Under the pieces are notes generated by a model. The model was given only the letters and a program-made list of their open reading frames with translations, did not search any database and was not told the origin of the DNA. The position numbers and the translations under genes are program-made. A DNA stretch of 42,019 nucleotides from Gammaproteobacteria bacterium (GTDB taxonomy: Bacteria > Pseudomonadota > Gammaproteobacteria > CAJXQU01): NCBI GenBank assembly GCA_026984775.1, contig JALSRM010000057.1:1-42019 (forward strand), written 5' to 3'. Of the stretch, positions 25,672 to 34,523 are shown piece after piece. How positions within the stretch are numbered: the stretch's first letter is position 1; every line of letters starts with the position of its first letter.

Positions 25672-26442
25672 ATGCCTCGATTCAGTGCAAATGTTTCCAT
25701 GCTTTTTACTGAACTGCCCTTACTCGAGCGTTTCCAGGCAGCTGCAGAAGCCGGTTTCAGTGCCGTTGAAATCCAGTTTCCCTATGAAGAGAAAGCCCAT
25801 GATCTGAAAGAAGCCGCAGATCAGGCCGGTGTCGAAACTGTTCTGATCAATGTACCAGCGGATGATCTTCTTGAGGGGGGGAAAGGGCTTGCCGGCATAC
25901 CCGGTCGGGAGACAGCCTACCAAGAAGCGCTTGAATTATGTGTCAGCTATGCCGAAGTTCTTCGACCCCATTGTATAAACGTTCTGGCAGGTAGGGAAGA
26001 GAATCCGGACAGGTACCGTGATTGCCATCGAACTTTTGTCACCAATCTCCGGCATACTGCGGAGACATTCGATCGAATGGGGGTTACCACTGTGTTTGAG
26101 GCGGTAAACACTTACGACATGCCCGGTTTCCTGGTGCACAATCTCCGTGAGCAGATCGAGATTCTGGAAGAGGTTCAGCATCCGCATGTCATGTTGCAAT
26201 ATGATATTTACCATATGACTCGCATGGGAGAGCATGTCTGTGAAAACATTTTCAAATATGGACATATTATCGGCCATATCCAGTTTGCCGATGTTCCCGG
26301 GAGAGGGGAGCCAGGCACGGGTGAAATCGATTTTGACGCTGTGTTCAAGGCGATCGATGATTCTTCTTATAATGGCTGGATCGGTGCTGAATATCAACCA
26401 ACCAACACAACGGCTTCCACTCTTGGTTGGCTGAATATCTAA
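25672..26442 (+). CDS. hyi: Hydroxypyruvate isomerase-family TIM-barrel protein
   Basis: 256 aa (E. coli Hyi 258). An AP-endonuclease-2-like TIM barrel that interconverts hydroxypyruvate and tartronate semialdehyde. The family start (MPRFSANVSMLFTELPLLERF) and metal-site strands (TVFEAVNTYDMPGF, MLQYDIYHM, IGHIQFADVPGRGEPGTGEIDF, GAEYQP) are present. It works with the reductase encoded upstream to bring hydroxypyruvate to glycerate. 2-Oxotetronate isomerase (OtnI) is the close alternative. No clear ribosome site is visible. Confidence 0.85.
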   Translation: MPRFSANVSMLFTELPLLERFQAAAEAGFSAVEIQFPYEEKAHDLKEAADQAGVETVLINVPADDLLEGGKGLAGIPGRETAYQEALELCVSYAEVLRPHCINVLAGREENPDRYRDCHRTFVTNLRHTAETFDRMGVTTVFEAVNTYDMPGFLVHNLREQIEILEEVQHPHVMLQYDIYHMTRMGEHVCENIFKYGHIIGHIQFADVPGRGEPGTGEIDFDAVFKAIDDSSYNGWIGAEYQPTNTTASTLGWLNI

Positions 26443-26526
26443 TCGAAAAATCCGGTATTGTCATTCTGCTGTCATAATCTCCCATCATAGTTTTATCTTG
26501 ACAAGTGAATTGTCTGAGGTAAGGCC

Positions 26527-26897
26527 ATGATGAACAGGAAAATCATCCCGAAACTATTACTTCCTCTATTACTGATTGTATTGGCAGCATTGACAGTGGT
26601 AGGCGCCGATAATCAGCAAGCAGGTTTTAATGATCTTTCTGGTAAGAAAAGAAAAATCATTGAAGTGTGGGCAAAGCGGAATAGTTCTACAGAGGTGGAG
26701 AAAAAACATCACATATCTCTGACAGCTTCTATATCTCTTCGGTGATCAATTTTTCTGAAAAGCTCTACTTTCTCAACAAGGTAAATCTCGCCACGGGTTC
26801 AGAAGAACGCCGTACAGGCCAAACTATTTCTTTCTTCATAAATGGAACCTTTCCCGCCTCTGTCTCTCTTAGTTTACAGACTGGAAGTTTTAGGTAG
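26527..26897 (+). pseudogene. Small secreted protein gene broken by a single-base frameshift
   Basis: The first frame (26527-26745) encodes a signal peptide (LLLPLLLIVLAALTVVGA) and stops after 72 residues. In the frame starting one base earlier, the reading stays open from before the stop to a TAG at 26895-26897, five bases before msrA, ending VSLSLQTGSFR. The switch would occur at the run of six A at 26701-26706; one more A would join the frames into a protein of about 123 residues. GAGGTAAGG precedes the start. It may be a true pseudogene, a phase-variable tract or a sequencing error. The product is not recognised. Confidence 0.45.
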
Positions 26898-26902
26898 ATG
26901 AT

Positions 26903-27496
26903 ATGAAACGGTTAATACTGCTTTCCCTGTTTGTTTGTTTCTGTTTTTCTTCTGCAGGTTACGCGGGTCAGAGAACTGAGGAGGCCATTTTTGCAGGTGG
27001 TTGTTTCTGGTGTATCGAGGCTGATTTTGAAAAATTGGAGGGAGTGATCGAGGCTATCTCCGGTTATACCGGAGGGCATACAGAAAACCCGACTTATAAG
27101 CAGGTTTCCGCAGGAGGGACAGGCCATCTCGAATCGGTCAAGGTCATTTATGATCCCGACAAGATCAGTTATTCAAAGCTTCTTGATTATTTCTGGCGGC
27201 ACATTGACCCGACCCGAGATGATGGCCAGTTCTGTGATGGTGGTGATCAGTACCGTCCGGCGATTTTCTATACTGAAGAACAGAAAGACCAAGCCTTTGC
27301 TTCCAGAGAAAAAATCGAAAAGACGAAGCCTTTTCCTGAACCCATCAAGGTGGAACTGATCAAGGCTTCAACGTTTTATCCGGCAGAAGACTATCATCAG
27401 AATTACTACCGGAAAAATCCTTTGCGCTACCGTTACTACCGTTTCGGATGCGGCCGGGACAGGCGAGTGGAAGAACTCTGGGGAGAGGATCATTGA
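26903..27496 (+). CDS. msrA: Peptide methionine sulfoxide reductase MsrA, exported form
   Basis: 197 aa. A signal peptide (about 1-22, ending SSAGYAG) directs it to the periplasm. The catalytic GGCFWC motif lies near residues 32-37, followed by SGYTGG and DPTRDDGQFCDGGDQYRPAIFY. It reduces the S form of methionine sulfoxide in proteins. The start follows AGGTAG, five bases after the end of the frameshifted gene upstream. Confidence 0.94.
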   Translation: MKRLILLSLFVCFCFSSAGYAGQRTEEAIFAGGCFWCIEADFEKLEGVIEAISGYTGGHTENPTYKQVSAGGTGHLESVKVIYDPDKISYSKLLDYFWRHIDPTRDDGQFCDGGDQYRPAIFYTEEQKDQAFASREKIEKTKPFPEPIKVELIKASTFYPAEDYHQNYYRKNPLRYRYYRFGCGRDRRVEELWGEDH

Positions 27497-27708
27497 ACCG
27501 TGAAACTTCTGATCAATTTCAGGATCAGCAGGATAAAAGGCGATCCATGTAAAAGAAAATCGAAGATATCAATTGGGCGGGTGAGTTCTCCCGAAAACAA
27601 CATTTTCAACTTTTCCCAGATATGGGGCTCCGGGGAAAAAGGAGCCAGCCCCAAAGTCAAGCATACCAGTATGATCAAGGGTAAGGGAATACCGTCCAGC
27701 CAGCTCAT
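27490..27708 (-). CDS. Small conserved two-segment membrane protein
   Basis: 72 aa, two hydrophobic segments (about 8-24 and 53-66) around a conserved middle LGLAPFSPEPHIWEKLKMLFSGELTRPIDIFDFLLHG. Close relatives are widespread in proteobacteria and are often labelled RND transporter in databases, which the size does not support. The function is unknown. It converges on msrA with a 7-base overlap. Confidence 0.75.
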   Translation of the reverse strand: MSWLDGIPLPLIILVCLTLGLAPFSPEPHIWEKLKMLFSGELTRPIDIFDFLLHGSPFILLILKLIRSFTVQ

Positions 27709-27769
27709 TTCCCAGTTCCCATTTCCATGATTATAATCAGATCAAGGCTTGTTAATACCATGCATCCAA

Positions 27770-28507
27770 ATGATAGCGATCAAATCGAACCAGGGAAACC
27801 CTCATGATCTTGAGTTGAAGAGGAAGCTCAACCTCCCACTGGAAACAGAGCTATGCCAGGCACCCCCATTACTTATAGGCTGGCACGATAACAAGCTAGC
27901 CATCTTTCCAAAATCAGCAGGTCCTGTTTTCATCGATTTTGTAGAAGGCAGGCTGGCACATCGGCGCCTGTACGGTGGTGGCAAGAATCAACCGCTGGCA
28001 CGTGCCATCGGACTCTCGGCAAAACGCAATTTGAATGTGATCGATGCAACTGCCGGAATGGGACGCGACAGTTTTGTACTGGCCTCTCTTGGTTGCACTG
28101 TTTTGATGATCGAACGATCGCCTATAATTGCTGCACTGCTGGAAGATGCATTGAAGCGAGCACAGGAGGTGATGGAAGTAAAAAAAATTATCGGGCGGCT
28201 CTCACTGATCTGCGCCGATGCCGGTAATGTCATTCCGACAAGACAGGCAGATGTTATCTATCTCGATCCCATGTTTCCGGAGAAAAGAAAGTCTGCTGCA
28301 GTGAAAAAGGACATGCAGATTTTGCAGACGCTGATCGGAAAGGATGAGGACAGCGATCAGCTTTTGGAAATTGCCTTACAGCATGCCACTCATCGGGTTG
28401 TGATCAAGCGGCCAAGGCATGCCCAGCCGGTCAAAGGCCCATCGCCAAACACCTCGATCAGCAGTCCGAAGATCCGTTACGATATCTATACGATTAAAAG
28501 ACTCTAG
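27770..28507 (+). CDS. rsmJ: 16S rRNA (guanine-1516-N2)-methyltransferase RsmJ
   Basis: 245 aa (E. coli 250). A SAM-dependent enzyme that methylates G1516 of 16S rRNA. Characteristic segments are FIDFVEGRLAHRRLYGGGKNQ-type, then VIDATAGMGRDSFVLASLG (SAM site), MIERSPIIAALLEDAL and VIYLDPMFPEK. The ATG at 27770 was chosen; an in-frame TTG at 27749 is possible and neither has a clear ribosome site. Confidence 0.93.
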   Translation: MIAIKSNQGNPHDLELKRKLNLPLETELCQAPPLLIGWHDNKLAIFPKSAGPVFIDFVEGRLAHRRLYGGGKNQPLARAIGLSAKRNLNVIDATAGMGRDSFVLASLGCTVLMIERSPIIAALLEDALKRAQEVMEVKKIIGRLSLICADAGNVIPTRQADVIYLDPMFPEKRKSAAVKKDMQILQTLIGKDEDSDQLLEIALQHATHRVVIKRPRHAQPVKGPSPNTSISSPKIRYDIYTIKRL

Positions 28508-28631
28508 TGCTCTATCGAGGGCATAAAACAGGGTCAGCACGCCTCACTCTACGTCCGCCTAACAGTGAACACTGGAAATGGCACATCACTTGCAGTCTCC
28601 CAGATGTCGAGAAACAGGAGGCTCTAAAAAA

Positions 28632-29546
28632 ATGCAGGCAATATCAGGCTCAATCAATGTTTCATTCACTTCTAGGGAAACCTCCAGTGGTTCTTCTGTT
28701 GAAGGTGTGGATATGGCTTCAGGGCTTGGTTTTCTGGCCCTTTTCACGACTCAGATCAACACGGCCTTTTCCGGGATGAAGAGTGGGCAGAATCCGGCGG
28801 ATCTCTTGAAAGGCCAGGTTCCGGACGGGCAAAGAGATGGCAAGTTTTTTCCGCAGGTATTGCCGTTGCAACCGCTTTTTTCCGGACAACAGAAACCGGG
28901 CGAGTTCATAATGGATCAATTCCTGACAGGAGAAAATAGCCAGCAACTTCTGGAAAGCAAACTTTTTTCCAATATCGGTAGTGAGGTCTTTTCGTCACAG
29001 AATTTTCTCGACACGCTTCAAGGGGACGTAGATACTTTTACACAATCGCTGTTGCAAGAGCTGGGCAGTCAGGCTCTGCGTGGTAAGGGTCAGCAGCCTG
29101 CGGCTACCGGATTTGCAGCCATTACCAGCCAGATCGGGGCGCAAAGTTGGGGGGATGAGCTGATCTCCCGTATCAGATGGCAGATTGGGCAGGAGATCCA
29201 AGAGGTCAAGATCAGCCTTAATCCAAAGGAATTGGGGCCACTTCAGGTCAATATAAATATCTCTGACAATCAGGCACAGGTACATTTCGTGACTCATCAC
29301 GGTCAGGTACGAGATGTTATTGAGAATGCAATTCCACAACTTCGTGAGATGATGGAGCAGACGGGTCTGGTCCTGGCTGATGCCAATGTCTCACAACAAC
29401 CATCCGATCAGGGACAAACCCAATCATCAGAGGAAAGCTTTTCTGCTTCCAGTGAAGAGAGGGCGAATGCAGGAACTGATGATGAGGTCGATCAGGGAGT
29501 GAAGGTTATCCGCGCAGGTATTGGACTTGTTGATGCCTTCATCTGA
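28632..29546 (+). CDS. fliK: Flagellar hook-length control protein FliK
   Basis: 304 aa. The C-terminal Flg_hook domain (about 190-275) is clear: ISLNPKELGPLQVNINISDN, then HFVTHHGQVRDVIENAIPQLREMMEQTG. The N-terminal half is Gln/Ser-rich and unconserved. FliK is exported and switches the flagellar exporter from hook to filament substrates. AGGAGG lies 10 bases before the ATG at 28632. No other flagellar structural gene is adjacent. It converges on the HExxH gene with an 8-base overlap. Confidence 0.88.
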   Translation: MQAISGSINVSFTSRETSSGSSVEGVDMASGLGFLALFTTQINTAFSGMKSGQNPADLLKGQVPDGQRDGKFFPQVLPLQPLFSGQQKPGEFIMDQFLTGENSQQLLESKLFSNIGSEVFSSQNFLDTLQGDVDTFTQSLLQELGSQALRGKGQQPAATGFAAITSQIGAQSWGDELISRIRWQIGQEIQEVKISLNPKELGPLQVNINISDNQAQVHFVTHHGQVRDVIENAIPQLREMMEQTGLVLADANVSQQPSDQGQTQSSEESFSASSEERANAGTDDEVDQGVKVIRAGIGLVDAFI

Positions 29547-30060
29547 ACGTTTTATTGATCATGGATTCATGGATGCTCGTATTCAAACCCAGATAACGCA
29601 GTTTATAGTAATCGCTTAACAGACGGCCCTGCTGTTCGTAATCCAAATCACTCAGGCGTTTGTGGCGATCGATATCATCGATTGCGTAAACCTGATCACC
29701 TTTTTGTAGATGTTCAAGCATCGCAATTAACGAAGTGTGCACTCCTTTCTTTTGATTGGCCCAAATGTGTCCCACTTCATGGACCATTCTCGCCATGCGC
29801 AGATAATTCTTGCTGAAATCATCTACATAATACTCTTTCCTGAAAATAATATGGTTGCCTATTACAAAGGCAGCCATTGAAGGGGGAAGGCTGGTTTCTA
29901 GTATCTCGATCTTCGAATAATCAACTTGATCAAAAAAGATACTCTGTAATTCCCGACGCTCTCCATCGGTGAGAGAACGACTGTTTTTTGTGAGTTGTAA
30001 AAAAGCAAAAAAGAGGAAAAGTAATAGAACCACTATCTTGGAGAGAAACAGTTTTTTCAT
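29539..30060 (-). CDS. Secreted protein with HExxH metallopeptidase-like motif
   Basis: 173 aa. The N-terminal hydrophobic segment (8-25) is a signal peptide or anchor. The motif MVHEVGHIWANQ (residues about 92-103) is HExxH, with a third ligand unidentified. The conserved block around it (MAAFVIGNHIIFRKEYY) resembles small proteins of unknown function with a degenerate peptidase core. The enzymatic role is unproven. It diverges from the MscS gene 54 bases away. Confidence 0.6.
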   Translation of the reverse strand: MKKLFLSKIVVLLLFLFFAFLQLTKNSRSLTDGERRELQSIFFDQVDYSKIEILETSLPPSMAAFVIGNHIIFRKEYYVDDFSKNYLRMARMVHEVGHIWANQKKGVHTSLIAMLEHLQKGDQVYAIDDIDRHKRLSDLDYEQQGRLLSDYYKLRYLGLNTSIHESMINKTFR

Positions 30061-30114
30061 CCTCTAAGTTGCACCCTGTCCTTAGCTGAGGCAGCATAGT
30101 AAGCGTTTTTATTG

Positions 30115-31164
30115 ATGGAACTCGTCATGGCTGAGACTCCGGTTTTTGGAACATTGTCGACAATTGATCTGATAGCACTCGGGATCAACCTCCTGCTGTT
30201 TATTTTTACCCGAAAGATCGTAACAGCATTTCGTCCTGACAAGGACACTGTATCAGTCAATACCAAGGTCTGGACACTGCGTCTGATCAATATCATTTTG
30301 TTTGGCATCTATTTTCTTGAGTTCTTTGTCGGTGGTTGGACGGCGCAGTTGTCACGCACTGGGTTGACCCTCCTCATTGCCTATCTGGCCGTGAACTTCC
30401 TGCAAATTCTGATCGTCCGCAAATATGGGCGGATAAAGGAGATCGATGGTACCGAATACCATGTAGAGACCTATCAGTCGGAGATTTTCAACCTGCTAGT
30501 ACTGATTATAACCTTTGCTGTCGTTCTGATTACGGTGATCAATATCTGGGGGATGACCGATTGGCTCAAGACCACCAGTGTTCTAGGTGGTCTGCTGATC
30601 ATTCTTTTCTCCACCAAGGACTACTGGGCGCCGGACAATATCAACGGATTGATGTTGTTATACAACGGAGATGTGGAGCCTGGGAGTATTGTGAGAATGG
30701 ACGAATATGGACTGATCGGTGTAACGATCGATATTACCTTGACCCAGACACGTTTCCGTGATCTTCGTTCACGCCATGTGATTATTCTGCCTAACTCCAA
30801 AGTCCGGAATGCCAAGGTCGAAGTACTGAGCCAGAGTCCCGCTTCCGGTCTGATGTGTACGGTTGATTTCAAAATTGGATATGGTCATCCGCCCGAGGAA
30901 GTTGAATCCTTTCTGCAAGAAGTCTGGTCTCATGCATGTGAACAGGAGAAGTCACTGAATGAAGAAAAGAAAGCTCGGGCCCTGATAGCCGAGAATGGTG
31001 ATCATGCCGTTATCTGGCGGCTGGCCTACTGGGTGAAGAATATTTATGGCCTGTTTGATGCAGAATTTGCGATTAACCGGGCTGCGTATGAACTTTCACT
31101 TCAGAGGGGGATAGCATTAAATACGCCGTTGACCCTTGAGTTACTCAAATACGAGATGAAGTGA
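30115..31164 (+). CDS. MscS-family mechanosensitive ion channel
   Basis: 349 aa. About four hydrophobic helices (14-30, 50-70, 78-97, 125-150) precede the pore-lining region and the MscS beta domain (NINGLMLLYNGDVEPGSIVRM through SRHVIILPNSKVRNAKVEV). The C-terminal cytoplasmic alpha/beta domain follows (HPPEEVESFLQEVW). It releases osmolytes on membrane stretch. ATG at 30115 is used; TTG at 30112 precedes it directly. Confidence 0.88.
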   Translation: MELVMAETPVFGTLSTIDLIALGINLLLFIFTRKIVTAFRPDKDTVSVNTKVWTLRLINIILFGIYFLEFFVGGWTAQLSRTGLTLLIAYLAVNFLQILIVRKYGRIKEIDGTEYHVETYQSEIFNLLVLIITFAVVLITVINIWGMTDWLKTTSVLGGLLIILFSTKDYWAPDNINGLMLLYNGDVEPGSIVRMDEYGLIGVTIDITLTQTRFRDLRSRHVIILPNSKVRNAKVEVLSQSPASGLMCTVDFKIGYGHPPEEVESFLQEVWSHACEQEKSLNEEKKARALIAENGDHAVIWRLAYWVKNIYGLFDAEFAINRAAYELSLQRGIALNTPLTLELLKYEMK

Positions 31165-31476
31165 TGTTTTGCCGAATTCCTTCAATGCTCATTACTTTTT
31201 CTCGAGGCAGCATTTTTTCATCGTCTGTCTTTGAGCGTCTCTACGTAACTATTATCATTTTATCTTTCTCGGGAAAATGTCCTGGGCTGGTTCAGTGTAT
31301 AATATACATACAGGCAGTTTCCCCAAACTTCAGGAACTTTTCAGATTAACTCAAGGTCGATGTTATACTCGGCTGAACTGGGTGTCTGCGGTCGCTCGAT
31401 CAACGCTCGTGAAACGATTGCGTCCTTGTTAAATACACAGGATAAGTTCAATGGAATTTATCAGGAGAAAACAAAT
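31165..31476. other. 312-bp intergenic region with promoter-like -10 elements
   Basis: It has a consensus TATAAT at 31298-31303 and an extended -10 (TGT plus TATACT) at 31361-31369, neither with a good -35. The second lies about 100 bases before the small secreted protein gene. No coding frame with a convincing start was found. Confidence 0.35.
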
Positions 31477-31860
31477 ATGAAATTTATACGATTATTAATC
31501 CCCGCAACATTGGTAATAGCCAGTTTTCCAGTACTGGCAAATGATTATCCAACACTTGAACGTGTCGACAGTGTTCTGACCTGCATGAAAAAACATGGTG
31601 GCCAAACGGTCGAAAATCTTTATGCCTGTTCTTGCAAGATCGATGTAGTGGCAAGTAAGGTGCCTTTTGACATATGGAATGAAGCAAGAACATATGAGAT
31701 CTATAAACGCATGCCTGGTGAAAAGGGTGGGCTGTTTCGTGATTCCAAGCGGGCTGAGGAAATTGTCCCAATCCTTCAAGCGGCAGAAAAAGAAGGGGAA
31801 AAACGATGTTTCTTTGGTGCAAAAAATCATAAAGCCAAGCAAGCCAAAGCGGACAAATAA
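31477..31860 (+). CDS. Small secreted cysteine-containing protein, unrecognised
   Basis: 127 aa. A signal peptide (1-20, MKFIRLLIPATLVIASFPVL) leaves a mature periplasmic protein with four Cys (CMKKHGG, ACSC, KRCFF), probably two disulfides. AGGAGA precedes the ATG at 31477. It lies 625 bases upstream of xoxF on the same strand. Proteins with a similar pattern seem to me to occur near PQQ-dependent alcohol dehydrogenase genes, so a role with XoxF is possible but not shown. Confidence 0.65.
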   Translation: MKFIRLLIPATLVIASFPVLANDYPTLERVDSVLTCMKKHGGQTVENLYACSCKIDVVASKVPFDIWNEARTYEIYKRMPGEKGGLFRDSKRAEEIVPILQAAEKEGEKRCFFGAKNHKAKQAKADK

Positions 31861-31861
31861 G

Positions 31862-31891
31862 CTTTCTGGCTATTTCAAAATAGCCAGAAAG
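31862..31891. other. Perfect 13-bp hairpin after the secreted protein gene
   Basis: CTTTCTGGCTATT pairs with AATAGCCAGAAAG around a 4-base loop. No T-run follows on either strand, so it is a stem-loop that may protect the 3' end or aid termination rather than a standard terminator. Confidence 0.6.
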
Positions 31892-32130
31892 GGTTGAATG
31901 CACTCTTCACGGTGTCCGGGTACCTGACAAGTGCCCGAATACTTTGATTATTTTTTAGCCACCTTATTAAACCAAAACATTTTAAATTTAGTGGAGTAAA
32001 CAAGACAGATCCTAAAGTAAGTATTGTGCAATGCAATATAAATATTCCTATAATAATCAAAGACATGGATCTGTCTTTTGGATGGTAGCTTAATTTGCCT
32101 ATTCAATATGAAATTTTCCTAAAAAAAATA
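31892..32130. other. Non-coding stretch upstream of the xoxF promoter
   Basis: AT-rich. An 11-bp inverted repeat, AAGACAGATCC (32002-32012) and GGATCTGTCTT (32067-32077), has a 54-base spacer. No gene or known RNA was recognised. Confidence 0.4.
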
Positions 32131-32158
32131 TTGATAGTTCCCGCTATTTGGTTATAAT
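32131..32158 (+). promoter_or_regulatory. sigma70-type promoter upstream of xoxF
   Basis: TTGATA (32131-32136), 16 bases, then TATAAT (32153-32158). It is the best promoter in the intergenic region and gives a leader of about 320 nt. Confidence 0.65.
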
Positions 32159-32164
32159 CTACCT

Positions 32165-32485
32165 ATCTTGTTGTACCTCAAGCCTTGATAGGCGAGGTGC
32201 TGTTGAAGGGTTAAGGATTCAAGCATAAGTGCTATCTGAATGAAAATTTTATTTCAGTACTATCAGCCACAAAGTGGGCATCTGTCTATAAATTATCGAA
32301 CACTTAATCCCGTGTGTTTCAATGTCAAAGGATCTGGTTTTTCATATTCATTTTTTCAATCGAAGCACAGATAACCACAAAAGTTTTCCGCCCAATGGTA
32401 TCTTTCCGGTCTCGGGTTTCCATTGGGTAATAAAAAATAGAACAGAGACCGAAACTGTTAACAGTAAATATATAAGGAGGAGGTC
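32165..32485 (+). promoter_or_regulatory. Long 5' leader of xoxF with a stable hairpin
   Basis: The leader contains CCCAATGG (32391-32398) pairing with CCATTGGG (32420-32427) around a 21-base loop, and CCTATC/GATAGG near its 5' end. It ends with the very strong ribosome site AAGGAGGAGG (32474-32483). No known riboswitch class was recognised. Confidence 0.5.
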
Positions 32486-34336
32486 ATGAGAAAATCATCG
32501 TTAAATCGATGGCTTCTGGCAGGTGCTGCATTAACCATGTCTGCATCAGCAATGGCTAACGAAGAGCTGCTGAAACTGCAGCAAGATCCAAATTACTGGG
32601 TAATGCCCAGTGGTAACTATTCTGGCTGGCGTTATTCTGAGTTGAAGCAAATCAACAATCAGAATGCTCATCAGCTGCAGGCTGCCTGGACATTTTCAAC
32701 AGGTGTCTTGCGTGGTCATGAAGGTGGTCCACTGGTTCTTCCACCGAGTGCAACAGGCCTGGATACAGACACCCTGTTTGTCCACGCTGCTTTCCCTAAT
32801 AATGTTTTCGCGATCAATCTCGATACGCTGGAAGTTGTTTGGGAATATGTTCCTGTTCAAGACTACGACACTGTCGTTCCAGTCATGTGCTGTGATACAG
32901 TCAATCGTGGCCTTGCTTATGGAGATGGTAAAATCTTCCTGCAACAGGCAGATACAACACTCGTAGCCATCAATGCCAAGACTGGTGAGAAAGTCTGGTC
33001 GGTTGTCAATGGTGATCCTAAAAAAGGTCAAACCAATACCAACGCACCACACGTAATGAAAGACAAAGTATTCACTGGTATTTCAGGTGCTGAATTTGGT
33101 GTGCGATGCTGGATGAATGCATACAATATCAAAGACGGCAGCATGGCATGGAGAGCATACTCTATGGGGCCTGACTCAGATATTCTGGTCGATCCCAACA
33201 AAACCACTGAACTGGGCAAACCCATCGGTAAGGATTCTTCACTGAAAACCTGGAAAGGTGATCAATGGAAAATCGGCGGTGGTTCTGTCTGGGGATGGTG
33301 GCCCTATGATCCTGATCTCAATCTGATGTACTACGGTTCTGGTAACCCATCCACTTGGGATCCAGTCGTTCGTCCAGGTGACAACAAGTGGTCAATGACC
33401 ATGTTTGCTCGTGACGTTGATACTGGTATGGCCAAATGGGTTTACCAGATGACTCCACATGACGAGTGGGACTACGATGGCATCAACGAGATGGTTCTCC
33501 ATGATGTCACTGTGAAGGGCAAGAAGCATAAAGGTCTGGTTCACTTTGACCGTAATGGCTTTGGATATACCATGGACCGTGTAACCGGTGAACTGCTGGT
33601 TGCTGAAAAATATGATCCAGCGGTTAACTGGGCAACTCATGTTGACATGAAGACAGGTCGTCCACAGGTTGTTGCACGTTACTCAACTCACCATAATGGT
33701 GAAGACGTCAATACAACCAATATCTGTCCTGCTGCCCTTGGTACCAAAGACCAGCAGCCTTCAGCCTACTCTCCACGTACAGGTCTCCACTATGTACCTA
33801 CCAACCACGTTTGTATGAACTATGAACCAGTCAGTGGTGGTGAATACGTAGCGGGTCAGCCCTACGTTAACGCTGTATTGAGCATGTTCCCTGCAGGTCG
33901 TGTATGCCCTGACTGCCCGAACAACAATGCCGAAGACAACAACCTGGGTAACTTTATTGCCTGGGATGCAAATACCGGCAAGATTGTTTGGTCAATTCCG
34001 GAACGCTTCTCAGTATGGTCAGGTGCGTTGGCTACTGCTGGTGACGTTGTCTTCTACGGTAACCTCGAAGGTTATCTGAAAGCGATTGATGCGAAGAGCG
34101 GTAAGCTCCTGTGGAAATTCAAAACTCCATCAGGCATCATCGGTAACGTCAATACTTGGGCTCACAAAGGCAAGCAGTATGTTGGTGTACTCTCAGGTGT
34201 TGGTGGCTGGGCCGGTATCGGTATGGCTGCTGGCCTGATCAACGATACTGATGGTCTGGGCGCAGTTGGTGCTTATAAAGGTCTGAACAGCTTTACTCGT
34301 CTCGGCGGTGTATTGAGCGTCTTCAGCTTGCCTTAA
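32486..34336 (+). CDS. xoxF: Lanthanide-dependent PQQ methanol dehydrogenase XoxF
   Basis: 616 aa. A signal peptide (about 1-24, ending ASAMA) exports it to the periplasm, where XoxF oxidises methanol to formaldehyde or formate with PQQ. The eight-bladed propeller shows repeated W-motifs. The adjacent Cys pair C135-C136 (VMCCDTV) forms the ring near PQQ. Catalytic Asp329 lies in HDEWDYDG, and Asp331, two residues on, is the extra lanthanide ligand that is Ala in calcium-type MxaF. A very strong ribosome site and a strong terminator suggest high expression. No cytochrome (xoxG), xoxJ or pqq gene adjoins. Confidence 0.93.
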   Translation: MRKSSLNRWLLAGAALTMSASAMANEELLKLQQDPNYWVMPSGNYSGWRYSELKQINNQNAHQLQAAWTFSTGVLRGHEGGPLVLPPSATGLDTDTLFVHAAFPNNVFAINLDTLEVVWEYVPVQDYDTVVPVMCCDTVNRGLAYGDGKIFLQQADTTLVAINAKTGEKVWSVVNGDPKKGQTNTNAPHVMKDKVFTGISGAEFGVRCWMNAYNIKDGSMAWRAYSMGPDSDILVDPNKTTELGKPIGKDSSLKTWKGDQWKIGGGSVWGWWPYDPDLNLMYYGSGNPSTWDPVVRPGDNKWSMTMFARDVDTGMAKWVYQMTPHDEWDYDGINEMVLHDVTVKGKKHKGLVHFDRNGFGYTMDRVTGELLVAEKYDPAVNWATHVDMKTGRPQVVARYSTHHNGEDVNTTNICPAALGTKDQQPSAYSPRTGLHYVPTNHVCMNYEPVSGGEYVAGQPYVNAVLSMFPAGRVCPDCPNNNAEDNNLGNFIAWDANTGKIVWSIPERFSVWSGALATAGDVVFYGNLEGYLKAIDAKSGKLLWKFKTPSGIIGNVNTWAHKGKQYVGVLSGVGGWAGIGMAAGLINDTDGLGAVGAYKGLNSFTRLGGVLSVFSLP

Positions 34337-34381
34337 GCACTAAAGCTTGACTAAATAAATCTAGACATATCCTGTTTAGTA

Positions 34382-34416
34382 AACCCCGGCTTCTTGCGAG
34401 AAGCCGGGGTTTTTTG
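34382..34416 (+). terminator. Rho-independent terminator after xoxF
   Basis: AACCCCGGCTTCT pairs with AGAAGCCGGGGTT around TGCG, followed by TTTTT. It isolates xoxF from parC and confirms that xoxF is transcribed alone. Confidence 0.93.
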
Positions 34417-34523
34417 TTATGAACATTTTCATTTACTACTCAAGGTTCTCAGAAAGCTTTTCTGATTTCATGCACTGATGTGTTAAATTAAATTTCCTTA
34501 TTGGTTTTGAATTAATAAAAAGT

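Noticed and set aside
26700-26707. Programmed -1 frameshift at an AAAAAAC heptamer
   Set aside because: In the zero frame the codons read AAA AAA CAT, so the heptamer is out of phase with the X XXY YYZ rule; a lost base is the simpler reading.
31862-31891. Rho-independent terminator
   Set aside because: The stem is perfect but no T-run follows on either strand.
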